Of a stretch of DNA of 64,000 bases, positions 37,937-47,250 are shown piece after piece (position 1 is the first letter of the stretch; each line of letters starts with the position of its first letter). The position numbers were made by a program, and so were the translations under genes. The DNA comes from Thermocrinis minervae (GTDB taxonomy: Bacteria > Aquificota > Aquificia > Aquificales > Aquificaceae), in assembly GCF_900142435.1 (NCBI RefSeq), contig NZ_LT670846.1, positions 434,001 to 498,000 of the forward strand. Direction: 5' to 3'. The notes beneath the pieces were generated by a model. It did not search any database. It was not told the origin of the DNA and saw nothing but the letters and a program-made list of their open reading frames with translations.

Positions 37937-37973
37937 AGGCTAATAAAATAGCCTAAACGAAAATCATTTTCAA
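37936..37973 (-). promoter_or_regulatory. fur promoter with Fur-box-like palindrome
   Basis: On the minus strand: TTGAAA (37973-37968), 17 bp, TATTTT (37950-37945), 8 nt, ATG. A perfect 6-1-6 palindrome GAAAAT-C-ATTTTC (37959-37971) overlaps the -35 and spacer, matching the core of a 7-1-7 Fur box. A second inverted repeat TAGGCTA-N6-TAGCCTA (37936-37955) spans the -10 and start codon. Confidence 0.65.
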
Positions 37974-37977
37974 CAGC

Positions 37978-38919
37978 TTACATGTGGAAAGCTCTTTCTA
38001 TAACCCTCCTTATGAAGGTGTGGTTTCCAAGGTGGCTTCTTAAAAACTTCTCCAGCTTGCCTATGGGTAAGAGGTTTTGAGGAGACCTTACATCTTGGAA
38101 AGGTTTGCTCGCAAACCTGTAGAGTATGCCCGTGGTAAGGTTTGCTATTCGCACTACCTCTTCTAGTGGTAAGGTGCTAAAGGTTTCAAGCCTGGCTACG
38201 GTGGATATACCTGTACCTTCGGATAGCTTTACGTACCATGTATACCTTTCTACCTTTTCCTCCTCTTCGTGTGTTCGTTGGTAGTGAACCTTGACTATGG
38301 GAGTCCTCTCACCCACGTTAAGCTCCTGTATAAGATTCGTGTGCTCTTTTGGTATGAATAACTTCTTTATGGTCTTTACATAGCCCACAATAGGATGCGA
38401 AAGGTTCTTGAGTTTATAGCTTAGGCTTCCGTCACATATGACCAGATCGGGATTCTGCTTTAACACCTCTTTGGTACTCTGAACCTCCATTTCCTCTCTG
38501 AGTATGTAATTGATATAGCTTGAAACGTCCCCCTCTGTATTTCTGACCTTAAAACCCAAAACCTCCTCTTCCTGCAAGCTCCCAGGGTAGTTAACTACTA
38601 GATACTTTTCCATGATGTAGTCCAAGCTATCTCGTACGTGGTTTATGCTGCTGAGCTCAAGCAGAATGGAACCAGAAGCCAAAGAAACAAAAGCTCCCGA
38701 ATAACTAGAACCCTCCCTGTCTACCAGGTAGACTGCGTACTCGGTCCTCCGCACTCCATCAACAAAGGCTATCTTTATAGGTTCTTCAGGAGGTTTACCT
38801 TTGTAAGCTCTAGGTTCTTCAGCAAGATCCACAACCTGAGGAGATTCTTCTATTTCCACACTCTCCACATCCGGTAAATCCCAAGGCATTATAGCTAGCT
38901 CAACGTCCCTCAGCTTCAA
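37978..38919 (-). CDS. nurA: NurA-family nuclease
   Basis: 313 residues. NurA-domain features are IAFVDGVRR (about 48-56, metal-binding Asp) and the second acidic motif LVICDGSLSY (about 158-167), with the C-terminal conserved region. Archaeal NurA is a 5'-3' nuclease working with the HerA helicase in end resection; herA is not in this window. Overlaps obg by 20 bp on its 5' side. Confidence 0.8.
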   Translation of the reverse strand: MKLRDVELAIMPWDLPDVESVEIEESPQVVDLAEEPRAYKGKPPEEPIKIAFVDGVRRTEYAVYLVDREGSSYSGAFVSLASGSILLELSSINHVRDSLDYIMEKYLVVNYPGSLQEEEVLGFKVRNTEGDVSSYINYILREEMEVQSTKEVLKQNPDLVICDGSLSYKLKNLSHPIVGYVKTIKKLFIPKEHTNLIQELNVGERTPIVKVHYQRTHEEEEKVERYTWYVKLSEGTGISTVARLETFSTLPLEEVVRIANLTTGILYRFASKPFQDVRSPQNLLPIGKLEKFLRSHLGNHTFIRRVIERAFHM

Positions 38920-39907
38920 GGTACAACCTCCATAGCTCTTCTTTTAGTTTGTCCAAACCCTCCCCGGTGACCGCGGAGATGGCAAGAAAAGTGTAACCCA
39001 TGTCCTCAAAGGTCTTTTTAAGGTGGTCCAAGAGGCTCCTATCTGAAAGGCTGTCTATCTTGTTGCCTACTACTAACTGTGGTTTTTTCATAAGCTCCTG
39101 TGAGTAGCTTTCCATCTCTTGGTTTACTACTCTAAAGGCTTCTATAGGATCCATAGTCCTACTATCGGATACATCTATTAGGTGTAAAAGCACTTTGGTT
39201 CTCTCTATGTGCCTTAGGAACTCAAGACCTAAACCTTTACCCTCATGAGCTCCCTCTATCAGGCCGGGTATGTCGGCTAAAACTAGCCTCCTCTCTTCGT
39301 CAATTTCCATCACACCCAGGTTGGGAGATAAGGTAGTGAAGGGATAGTCGGCTATCTTTGGTCTTGCCCTTGTAAGCTTTGAAAGCAGGGTAGACTTTCC
39401 GGCGTTAGGAAGACCGATGATGCCAACGTCTGCTATGAGTTTAAGCTCTAGGATTATCCACCTTTCTTCTCCCTTCTGTCCCTTCTCCGCATACCTTGGT
39501 GCCTGGTTTGTGGGAGTAGCAAACCGTGCGTTACCCCTTCCACCTCTTCCACCTCTTGCCACTATACACCTTTGACCTTCGTAGAGAAGTTCACATATAA
39601 CTTCGTTAGTCTGCGCATCTTTTACTACAGTACCTACGGGTACGTACAGGATGAGGTCTTCACCATCTTTCCCGTGCTGGTTTTTGCCCTTTCCGTGTTC
39701 ACCCCTTTGGGCTATGTAATGCCTCTTGATTTCAAAGTCGTACAGGGTATGCTTCCTTGATGTAGCTACAAGGACTACATCCCCTCCTTTACCACCGTCT
39801 CCACCAGCTGGACCACCAAAGGGTCTGTACTTCTCCCTTAGAAAGGCTATAGCTCCATCACCACCATCACCAGCTTTTACGTAGATCTTTACAAGGTCAA
39901 CAAACAT
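38900..39907 (-). CDS. obgE: Obg GTPase
   Basis: 335 residues. The Gly-rich Obg fold (about 1-155, e.g. GGDGGDGAIAFLREKYRPFG and GGKGG) precedes the G domain with GLPNAGKSTLLSKL (P-loop), DIPGLIEGAHEGKGLG (G3) and NKID (G4). Essential for 50S subunit assembly and stress control. Ends soon after the G domain, without the C-terminal OCT domain. First gene of obg-nurA. Confidence 0.97.
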   Translation of the reverse strand: MFVDLVKIYVKAGDGGDGAIAFLREKYRPFGGPAGGDGGKGGDVVLVATSRKHTLYDFEIKRHYIAQRGEHGKGKNQHGKDGEDLILYVPVGTVVKDAQTNEVICELLYEGQRCIVARGGRGGRGNARFATPTNQAPRYAEKGQKGEERWIILELKLIADVGIIGLPNAGKSTLLSKLTRARPKIADYPFTTLSPNLGVMEIDEERRLVLADIPGLIEGAHEGKGLGLEFLRHIERTKVLLHLIDVSDSRTMDPIEAFRVVNQEMESYSQELMKKPQLVVGNKIDSLSDRSLLDHLKKTFEDMGYTFLAISAVTGEGLDKLKEELWRLYLEAEGR

Positions 39908-39996
39908 CTCTAGCAGATTTCTAAAATATACTACCCTTTACACCCTCTACGACGGTATTCTAAAAAGGTATGATAGATGTTAGCAGTTTTTTATTT

Positions 39997-40002
39997 TATA
40001 AT
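39997..40002 (+). promoter_or_regulatory. Candidate -10 box of osmC-cfiBA
   Basis: TATAAT followed by a leader of about 20 nt that carries an AGGGAGGT Shine-Dalgarno before the osmC ATG. The 122-bp region between obg and osmC otherwise shows no further recognisable element. Confidence 0.5.
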
Positions 40003-40029
40003 ATTGGTCCAACCTTAGGGAGGTAGTCT

Positions 40030-40449
40030 ATGAAGGTTAAGGTGGTTCAGAAGGAAGACTTTCACTTTGTAGGTATAGGTGAAGCTGGTAGAGAAGTACC
40101 AATAGACGCTGCGGGCTACGTAGGTGGAAAGGGAAGAGGTATAAGACCACCAGAACTCCTTTTCCATTCCATAGCCGGATGCGTAGGTATACATCTGTAC
40201 GAAGCGTTGCACAAAGAAGGCAAGCACGTGGAACACATAGAGATAGAGACGGATGCAGAGAGGGTGACCGAAGGCTACCCGAAGGTGTTTACCAAGATAT
40301 ATCTGTTTGTTAAGGTAAAGGGTCATGTTTCAGAGGAAGATGTCAAAAAGGCCCTTGACAAAACAATATACAACCCTGGTACGTGTTCTATAGCTTACAT
40401 GATAAACAAAGTAGCTCCTATAGAGTACAAGATAGAACTCATCTCCTGA
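40030..40449 (+). CDS. OsmC/Ohr-family protein
   Basis: 139 residues. Two conserved Cys, in SIAGCVGIH (about 49-57) and PGTCSIAYM (near 117-125), are the redox pair of this family, which reduces organic peroxides with thiol or lipoyl donors. It lies 10 bp before cfiB with its own promoter and may be cotranscribed with the carboxylase. Confidence 0.92.
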   Translation: MKVKVVQKEDFHFVGIGEAGREVPIDAAGYVGGKGRGIRPPELLFHSIAGCVGIHLYEALHKEGKHVEHIEIETDAERVTEGYPKVFTKIYLFVKVKGHVSEEDVKKALDKTIYNPGTCSIAYMINKVAPIEYKIELIS

Positions 40450-40459
40450 GGAGGTTGGT

Positions 40460-41878
40460 ATGTTTAAGAAGGTCCTGATAGCCAACAGGGGAGAAATAGC
40501 ATGTAGGATAATAAGGGCTTGTAAAGAGCTTGGTATAAAGACTGTAGCCATCTACAACGAGATAGAATCCACTGCAAGACACGTAAAGATGGCTGACGAA
40601 GCCTACATGATAGGTGTAAACCCCTTGGACACCTACCTAAACGCTGAGAGGATAGTGGACCTTGCCCTTGAGGTGGGAGCTGAGGCCATACATCCAGGTT
40701 ATGGCTTCTTGGCTGAAAATGAACACTTCGCAAGGCTGTGCGAGGAGAAGGGTATCACATTCATCGGTCCCCACTGGAAGGTTATAGAGCTCATGGGTGA
40801 TAAGGCAAGGTCCAAAGAGATAATGAAGAAGTTGGGAGTCCCCACCGTACCAGGAAGCGACGGAATCCTGAAGGACGAAGTCGAGGCCAAGCAGATAGCA
40901 AAGGAGATAGGCTATCCAGTACTACTAAAAGCATCCGCCGGTGGTGGTGGTAGAGGTATAAGGATATGCAGGAACGAAGAAGAGCTCCTAAGGAACTACG
41001 AGAGTGCTTACAACGAAGCTCTCAAAGCCTTTGGAAGGGGAGACCTACTCCTTGAGAAGTACATAGAAAACCCGAGGCACATAGAGTTCCAGGTTCTTGG
41101 AGACAAGTACGGTAACGTAATACACCTGGGTGAGAGAGATTGCTCCATACAAAGGAGGAACCAAAAGCTCGTGGAGATAGCCCCATCTCTGATACTCACG
41201 CCAGGAAAGAGGGCATACTACGGCGAGATAGTAGCTAATGCAGCCAAGGAGATTGGTTATTACAGCGCGGGTACTATGGAGTTCGTAGCCGACGAAAAAG
41301 GAAACATCTACTTCATAGAGATGAACACACGTATCCAGGTGGAACACCCTGTTACTGAGATGATAACGGGTGTAGACATAGTAAAGTGGCAGATACGCAT
41401 AGCAGCCGGAGAACCACTAAGGTACAAGCAAGAGGATATTAAGTTTAACGGTTATGCTATAGAGTGTAGGATAAACGCCGAGGATCCTAAGAAAAACTTC
41501 GCACCCAGCATAGGTGTGATAGAAAGGTACTACGTACCAGGTGGTTTTGGTATAAGGGTAGAGCATGCAGCCTCCAGAGGTTACGAGATAACCCCCTACT
41601 ACGATTCCCTCATAGCAAAGCTTATAGTTTGGGCTCCCCAGTGGGAAGTGGCCGTGGAAAGGATGAGGGCAGCTTTGGAAACTTATGAGATAACGGGTAT
41701 AAAGACCACAATACCACTCCTGATAAGGATAATGCAGGACGAAGACTTCAAGAAAGGTAGGTTTACCACCAAGTACCTGGAGGAACATCCCTACCTGTTT
41801 GAATACGAAGAGGTCAAGTCCAAAGAGGACTTTGCAGCTATGATAGCTGCAGCTATAGCCAACTATCATGGGCTATAA
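40460..41878 (+). CDS. cfiB: 2-Oxoglutarate carboxylase small subunit (biotin carboxylase)
   Basis: 472 residues. ATP-grasp biotin carboxylase with KASAGGGGRGIR (about 152-163), the ERDCSIQRRNQK active-site region and MNTRIQVEHPVTE. Strong similarity in layout to Hydrogenobacter thermophilus CfiB, which together with CfiA carboxylates 2-oxoglutarate to oxalosuccinate in the reductive TCA cycle. A pyruvate carboxylase subunit is the main alternative. SD AGGAGG upstream of the ATG; cfiA follows after 24 bp. Confidence 0.92.
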   Translation: MFKKVLIANRGEIACRIIRACKELGIKTVAIYNEIESTARHVKMADEAYMIGVNPLDTYLNAERIVDLALEVGAEAIHPGYGFLAENEHFARLCEEKGITFIGPHWKVIELMGDKARSKEIMKKLGVPTVPGSDGILKDEVEAKQIAKEIGYPVLLKASAGGGGRGIRICRNEEELLRNYESAYNEALKAFGRGDLLLEKYIENPRHIEFQVLGDKYGNVIHLGERDCSIQRRNQKLVEIAPSLILTPGKRAYYGEIVANAAKEIGYYSAGTMEFVADEKGNIYFIEMNTRIQVEHPVTEMITGVDIVKWQIRIAAGEPLRYKQEDIKFNGYAIECRINAEDPKKNFAPSIGVIERYYVPGGFGIRVEHAASRGYEITPYYDSLIAKLIVWAPQWEVAVERMRAALETYEITGIKTTIPLLIRIMQDEDFKKGRFTTKYLEEHPYLFEYEEVKSKEDFAAMIAAAIANYHGL

Positions 41879-41902
41879 AAATTCACTAAGGAGGTCTTAA
41901 GG

Positions 41903-43867
41903 ATGTTTAAAAGCATGGCGGATGTACTTGATGATCTAAAGGAGCAGCTTGAAAAGGTCCAAGAAGGTGGTATAAAGAAGAGGATACTCATCACGGACCT
42001 CACCCCGAGGGACGGTCAGCAGTGTAAGCTGGCAACCAGGGTAAGGACTGAAGACCTTCTGCCCTTGTGCGAGAAGATGGACAAGGTTGGCTTTTACGCA
42101 GTGGAAGTGTGGGGGGGAGCAACCTACGACGTGTGTCTTAGGTACCTCAAAGAAGACCCGTGGGAAAGGTTGAGGCGTATAAAGGAAGTAATGCCCAACA
42201 CCAAACTTCAGATGCTTTTCAGAGGTCAGAACATAGTAGGTTACAGACCTAAATCTGACAAGCTCGTGTATAAATTCGTAGAAAGGGCTATAGCAAACGG
42301 TATAACCGTTTTTAGGGTCTTTGATGCCCTCAACGACAACAGGAACATACAAACGGCCGTCAAGGCCATAAAGGAGTTCGGTGGAGAAGTCCACGCCGAG
42401 ATAAGCTACACAAGAAGCCCTATACACACATACCAAAAGTGGATAGAGTACGCTCTTGAAATAGCCGAGATGGGTGCAGACTGGCTATCCTTCAAGGATG
42501 CCACTGGAATAATAATGCCCCTTGAGACCTATGCCATCATAAAGGGTATAAAGGAAGCAACGGGTGGAAAGCTTCCCGTCCTGCTTCACAACCACGACAT
42601 GAGCGGAACGGCCATAGTAAACCACATGATGGCAGTTCTGGCCGGTGTGGACATGCTAGACACAGTCCTATCGCCGTTGGCTTTCGGATCCTCTCACCCA
42701 GCCACCGAGTCTGTAGTAGCCATGCTAGAAGGTACACCCTTTGACACCGGTCTTGACCTCAAGAAGATAGATGAGTGTGCAGAGATAGCAAGGCAGATAA
42801 AGAAGAAGTACAAGAAGTATGAGACAGAGTACGCTGGAGTTAACGCAAAAGTTCTCATACATAAGATACCAGGCGGCATGATATCCAACATGGTAGCCCA
42901 GCTCATAGAGGCCAACGCCCTTGATAGGATAGAGGAGGTCCTAAAGGAAGTTCCCAACGTGGAGAGAGACCTAGGATACCCACCACTCCTTACACCATCC
43001 TCTCAGATAGTAGGCGTGCAAGCAGTCCTAAACGTACTGTCAGGTGAGAGGTACAAGGTCATCACAAAGGAAACAAGGGACTATGTGGAAGGAAAGTACG
43101 GAAGACCTCCAGGCCCTATATCCAAAGAGCTCGCCGAGAAGATCCTCGGTCCTGGAAAGGAACCGGACTTCTCCATTAGGGCCGCAGACCTGGCAGACCC
43201 CAACGATTGGGACAAGGCCTACGAAGAGACTAAGGCCTTGCTTGGAAGAGAACCCACCGACGAAGAAGTGCTCTTGTATGCTCTATTCCCCATGCAGGCA
43301 AAAGACTTCTTCATAGCCAGGGAAAAAGGAGAACTCGTACCAGAACCTATAGAGGAGCTCCAAGAGGCAGCAGAGGTAAAGCCTGGCACAGTCCCAGGAG
43401 CTGCACCTGTAGAGTTTGAAATAGTCTACCACGGAGAGAAGTTCAAGGTAAAGATAGAAGGTGTAAGCGCACACCAGGAACCGGGCAAGCCCAGGAAGTA
43501 CTACGTAAGAGTGGATGGTAGGCTGGAGGAAGTTCAACTAACACCCATAGTAGAAGCCATACCAGTGGGTGGAGTACAGACACAGGCTCCTGCTGCAGCA
43601 CAGGGAGGCATACCAAAGGCAACACAACCCGGGGACGTTACCCCACCTATGCCCGGTAGGGTTGTAAGGATCCTTGTGGAAGAAGGCCAAGAAGTAAAGG
43701 AAGGTCAAACGGTAGCCATAGTAGAAGCAATGAAGATGGAAAACGAGATACACGCACCCATAAGCGGTGTGGTAAAGAAGATATTCGCCAAGCCCGGTGA
43801 TAATGTAACACCCGACGATGCCATAATGAGAATAGAACCAAAGGTAGAAGAAGTTAGTTACGGATAA
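41903..43867 (+). CDS. cfiA: 2-Oxoglutarate carboxylase large subunit
   Basis: 654 residues. N-terminal carboxyltransferase (DLTPRDGQQCKLATRVRTED about 30-49; metal-site motif LLHNHDMSGTA), then the PYC/OADA conserved domain, a Pro/Ala linker and a C-terminal biotinyl domain with VEAMKMEN (biotin Lys). Domain order matches oxaloacetate decarboxylase alpha/PycB and CfiA. In this family context the substrate is most likely 2-oxoglutarate. SD AAGGAGG before the ATG. A strong terminator follows 2 bp after the stop. Confidence 0.93.
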   Translation: MFKSMADVLDDLKEQLEKVQEGGIKKRILITDLTPRDGQQCKLATRVRTEDLLPLCEKMDKVGFYAVEVWGGATYDVCLRYLKEDPWERLRRIKEVMPNTKLQMLFRGQNIVGYRPKSDKLVYKFVERAIANGITVFRVFDALNDNRNIQTAVKAIKEFGGEVHAEISYTRSPIHTYQKWIEYALEIAEMGADWLSFKDATGIIMPLETYAIIKGIKEATGGKLPVLLHNHDMSGTAIVNHMMAVLAGVDMLDTVLSPLAFGSSHPATESVVAMLEGTPFDTGLDLKKIDECAEIARQIKKKYKKYETEYAGVNAKVLIHKIPGGMISNMVAQLIEANALDRIEEVLKEVPNVERDLGYPPLLTPSSQIVGVQAVLNVLSGERYKVITKETRDYVEGKYGRPPGPISKELAEKILGPGKEPDFSIRAADLADPNDWDKAYEETKALLGREPTDEEVLLYALFPMQAKDFFIAREKGELVPEPIEELQEAAEVKPGTVPGAAPVEFEIVYHGEKFKVKIEGVSAHQEPGKPRKYYVRVDGRLEEVQLTPIVEAIPVGGVQTQAPAAAQGGIPKATQPGDVTPPMPGRVVRILVEEGQEVKEGQTVAIVEAMKMENEIHAPISGVVKKIFAKPGDNVTPDDAIMRIEPKVEEVSYG

Positions 43868-43868
43868 A

Positions 43869-43902
43869 GCCTCTCTGGGGGAGGGGCCCCTTTTTCTTTT
43901 TT
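43869..43902 (+). terminator. Rho-independent terminator of cfiA
   Basis: Stem GCCTCTC / GAGGGGC (one G-U pair) with a 5-nt loop, then CCC and a T-rich tract TTTTTCTTTTTT. Confidence 0.85.
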
Positions 43903-43914
43903 CAACAAAATAAG

Positions 43915-43950
43915 GTTAACAAATTTACACTTTTGTTAACAAACTTACCA
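43915..43950 (+). promoter_or_regulatory. Candidate activator-binding sites upstream of the sigma-54 promoter
   Basis: GTTAACAAA occurs at 43915-43923 and again at 43935-43943 (20 bp apart, both followed by YTTAC). The same copies also give a perfect inverted repeat GTTAACAAA / TTTGTTAAC (43915-43923, 43932-43940). It lies about 70-100 bp upstream of the -24 element, the usual place for an enhancer-binding protein such as NtrC. Confidence 0.55.
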
Positions 43951-44012
43951 AGCCACTCATCGTCTACCTACCACAGATGAGTAATAAACGTGCATCGGAA
44001 GAAGGGGACCAC

Positions 44013-44029
44013 TTGGCATCAAGTTTGCA
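44013..44029 (+). promoter_or_regulatory. Sigma-54 promoter of amt
   Basis: TTGGCAT-N5-TTGCA with the invariant GG and GC exactly 10 bp apart. Fits the -24/-12 consensus. It precedes an ammonium transporter, a classical sigma-54 target. Confidence 0.85.
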
Positions 44030-44070
44030 AAACAAACTGATAGAAAACCGTGAATAGGAGGTTTAAAACC

Positions 44071-45378
44071 GTGGGAAGACTATCAAAGGCCTTAAATCTG
44101 TTAATGCTGATTGGACTTCTGGAATCTACAGGACTTGCGTTTGCAGAAGAAAAAACCCCACCTAAAATTGACACGGGTGATACGGCGTGGATGATAACGG
44201 CTACTGCTCTCGTTATGTTAATGACCCTTCCGGGGCTAGCTCTCTTTTATGGAGGTCTTTCAAAACGCAAAGATACTCTCAATACCATAGCTATGTCCTT
44301 TGTGGCATTCTGTATTGTAAGCGTGCTATGGATTGTCTACGGATATACGCTTGCCTTTGGAGCTGATATTGGAGGAGTCATTGGTAGCCCTGCGAAGTTT
44401 TTCCTCCGTGGTGTTGGTGTTAACAGTGTTGCAGATGCTGCTAAAACAATCCCAGAATACATATTCGTTGCATACCAGCTAACTTTTGCTGCCATCACCG
44501 TCGCCCTTATAAGCGGTGCGTATATTGAGAGGATGAAGTTCTCTGCATGGGTGCTCTTTTCAATACTGTGGATGACTTTTGTCTATCTGCCTGTTGCACA
44601 CTGGGTATGGGGTGGAGGCTTCTTAGCAAGTTTGGGTGCACTCGATTTTGCAGGCGGTACAGTTGTTCATATTAATTCTGGTATCGCAGCGCTTGTTGGG
44701 GCATTGATTTTAGGCAAAAGGCGCGAGATGACTCTTATACCAAACAACCTGACGATGGTGGTTACTGGTGTGGGTCTTCTGTGGTTCGGATGGTTTGGCT
44801 TTAATGCGGGCTCTGCTCTGGCTGCAAACGGACTTGCAGGTGTAGCCTTTATAAACACCAACACTGCCGCAGCAATCGCAGCGATTGCATGGATGACTAC
44901 CGAATGGTTGCTCTTCAAAAAACCAACTGTTCTTGGCCTTGCATCAGGAGCAGTTGCTGGACTTGTCGCCATAACTCCAGCAGCAGGTTTTGTAAACGTT
45001 CTAGGTGCTGTCATCATAGGACTCCTGGCAGGTATAGTTTCTTTCTTTTCGGTGGCAGTACTCAAACCAAAGCTTGGCTATGATGATGCACTTGATGCCT
45101 TTGGAATTCACGGTATTGCAGGAATACTCGGTGCAATACTTACTGGCATATTCGCGGATCCTTCCATAAACGAGGCAGGAAAGGGCCTGCTTTACGGTAA
45201 TCCCAAACAACTCTTGATCCAGCTTCTAGCAGTTGCCGTGACTATAGTGTATGTAGCGATTACTACCCTTATAATCTTTATGATCGTAAAAGCGCTTCTA
45301 GGTCTTAGGGTTGATGTTGAAAATGAAATGGAAGGACTTGATGAGAGCCAGCATGGTGAGAAAGCATATAATCTGTAA
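44071..45378 (+). CDS. amt: Ammonium transporter Amt
   Basis: 435 residues with a cleavable signal peptide (about 23 residues, ending LAFA|EE) and 11 membrane segments. The twin His pore residues lie in [16 protein letters not shown] and [24 protein letters not shown] is the family's periplasmic vestibule region. The GTG at 44071 has AGGAGG 8 nt upstream, so it is preferred over the GTG at 44050. Codon use differs from neighbours: ATT and ATC for Ile and CGC for Arg are frequent, suggesting a more recent acquisition. PII (glnB) downstream is its regulator. Confidence 0.96.
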   Translation: MGRLSKALNLLMLIGLLESTGLAFAEEKTPPKIDTGDTAWMITATALVMLMTLPGLALFYGGLSKRKDTLNTIAMSFVAFCIVSVLWIVYGYTLAFGADIGGVIGSPAKFFLRGVGVNSVADAAKTIPEYIFVAYQLTFAAITVALISGAYIERMKFSAWVLFSILWMTFVYLPVAHWVWGGGFLASLGALDFAGGTVVHINSGIAALVGALILGKRREMTLIPNNLTMVVTGVGLLWFGWFGFNAGSALAANGLAGVAFINTNTAAAIAAIAWMTTEWLLFKKPTVLGLASGAVAGLVAITPAAGFVNVLGAVIIGLLAGIVSFFSVAVLKPKLGYDDALDAFGIHGIAGILGAILTGIFADPSINEAGKGLLYGNPKQLLIQLLAVAVTIVYVAITTLIIFMIVKALLGLRVDVENEMEGLDESQHGEKAYNL

Positions 45379-45384
45379 ATGGGG

Positions 45385-45413
45385 ACTTGTGCCACTCTGG
45401 CATCATGTTCCAA
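45385..45413 (+). promoter_or_regulatory. Degenerate sigma-54-like element before glnB
   Basis: The sequence TGGCATCATGTTCC (45398-45411) with flanking GGGGAC and AAAAC closely resembles the functional-looking amt promoter (44001-44034), but the -12 GC is lost (TCCAA in place of TTGCA). It looks like a decayed duplicate. Confidence 0.4.
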
Positions 45414-45432
45414 AACTTGTAGGAGGAGGTAA

Positions 45433-45774
<342 letters not shown>

Positions 45775-45800
45775 AAAATCTTTATAAAGGAGGTTTAAAG

Positions 45801-47210
45801 ATGCACAAACGCACACCAGAAGAAGTACTAACCCTCATAGAACAGGAGGGCGTTCAGTTTGTGGACCTTAGGTTCTCTGACCTTTTGGGTCAGTGGCAGC
45901 ACCTTACCATACCAGCCTACGAGATCTCCCTTGAGACCTTCGAAGGGGGAAGAGGCTTTGACGGGTCTTCTGTGAGGGGCTGGCAGTCCATACACGAGTC
46001 TGACATGATAGCCATTCCAGACCCCTCTACAGCCTTCATAGACCCCTTTATGGAACCTAAAACCCTGGTAATGATATGCGATATTTATGATCCCGTAACC
46101 AGGGAAAGGTACGGGAGAGACACAAGGTACGTAGCCCAGAAAGCAGAGCAGTACCTAAGGCAAACGGGGATAGGAGATACCGCCTACTTTGGTCCGGAGG
46201 CTGAGTTTTTTATATTTGACTCTGTAGAGTTTGGTACAGGCTCCAACTACGCTTTCTGGCGGGTAGACTCTGAAGAGGGATGGTGGAACAGAGAGATAGC
46301 CTCATCTGGTTACAAAATACCCAACAAGAGAGGATACTTCCCAGTACCACCGTTGGATAAAATGAGCGACCTAAGGAACGAAATGGTTTCTATAATGTCT
46401 CAGCTCGGTATAATCGTAGAGCTTCATCACCATGAGGTAGCAACAGCAGGTCAAGGAGAGATAGACATAAGGTATGACTCCCTCTTAAACCAAGCGGATA
46501 AGCTCTTTGTATACAAGTACGTGGTACGTATGGTTGCTTACAAGTATGGTAAGTATGCCACCTTCATGCCCAAGGTACTCCCTGACGATAACGGTTCAGG
46601 TATGCATACTCACTTCTCCATATGGAAGGATGGAAAGAACCTCTTTGCCGGTTCTGAGTACGCTGGAGTATCTGAACTGTGCCTCTACGCCATAGGTGGT
46701 ATACTCAAGCATGGTCCTGCGCTTACAGCTTTCACAAACCCAACTATCAACTCCTACCACAGGCTGGTTCCTGGCTTTGAGGCACCTGTAAGACTTGCCT
46801 ACTCTGCAAGGAACAGATCCGCCGCCATAAGAATACCTATGTACTCCCAGTCTCCAAAGGCAAAGAGGATAGAGATAAGATTTCCAGACCCCACGTGCAA
46901 CCCATACCTCGCTTTCGCAGCAATACTTATGGCTGCCATAGACGGAATAGAAAACAAAATACATCCAGGAGAACCTCTTGACAAAGACATCTACTCCCTA
47001 CCACCTGAAGAACTCAAAGACATACCACAGCTACCTGGTTCTCTTGAAGAAGCCCTGAAAGCCTTAGAGAACGACTACGAGTTCCTCCTCAAAGGTGGAG
47101 TCTTCACTGAAGAACTTATAGAAACCTGGATAAGCTACAAGAGGAAGGAGATAGACCAAATAAGGTTTATCCCTCACCCCAAAGAGTTTGAACTCTACTT
47201 TGATATATAA
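45801..47210 (+). CDS. glnA: Glutamine synthetase type I
   Basis: 469 residues. Metal and ATP sites in [10 protein letters not shown] (about 132-141), [10 protein letters not shown] and [17 protein letters not shown]. The probable adenylylation site is Tyr398 in [10 protein letters not shown], so the I-beta form regulated by GlnE is likely. SD AAGGAGG. Ends at a strong terminator. Acts with amt and glnB as an ammonium assimilation unit. Confidence 0.98.
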   Translation: MHKRTPEEVLTLIEQEGVQFVDLRFSDLLGQWQHLTIPAYEISLETFEGGRGFDGSSVRGWQSIHESDMIAIPDPSTAFIDPFMEPKTLVMICDIYDPVTRERYGRDTRYVAQKAEQYLRQTGIGDTAYFGPEAEFFIFDSVEFGTGSNYAFWRVDSEEGWWNREIASSGYKIPNKRGYFPVPPLDKMSDLRNEMVSIMSQLGIIVELHHHEVATAGQGEIDIRYDSLLNQADKLFVYKYVVRMVAYKYGKYATFMPKVLPDDNGSGMHTHFSIWKDGKNLFAGSEYAGVSELCLYAIGGILKHGPALTAFTNPTINSYHRLVPGFEAPVRLAYSARNRSAAIRIPMYSQSPKAKRIEIRFPDPTCNPYLAFAAILMAAIDGIENKIHPGEPLDKDIYSLPPEELKDIPQLPGSLEEALKALENDYEFLLKGGVFTEELIETWISYKRKEIDQIRFIPHPKEFELYFDI

Positions 47211-47223
47211 CTGATTTATAAGA

Positions 47224-47250
47224 TGGGGGCTTGCGCCCCCCCATTTTTTT
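47224..47250 (+). terminator. Rho-independent terminator of glnA
   Basis: Stem GGGGGC / GCCCCC with TTGC loop, extended by a T-A pair, then ATTTTTTT. No T-run on the other strand, so it serves only the amt-glnB-glnA direction. Confidence 0.88.

Noticed and set aside
39908-40029. Possible small RNA or tRNA in the 122-bp gap between obg and osmC
   Set aside because: No cloverleaf, no strong hairpin followed by a T-run; only the osmC -10 and Shine-Dalgarno could be seen.
45398-45413. Active sigma-54 promoter for glnB
   Set aside because: The -24 GG is present but the -12 GC is replaced (TCCAA), so activity is unlikely; kept only as evidence for promoter duplication.
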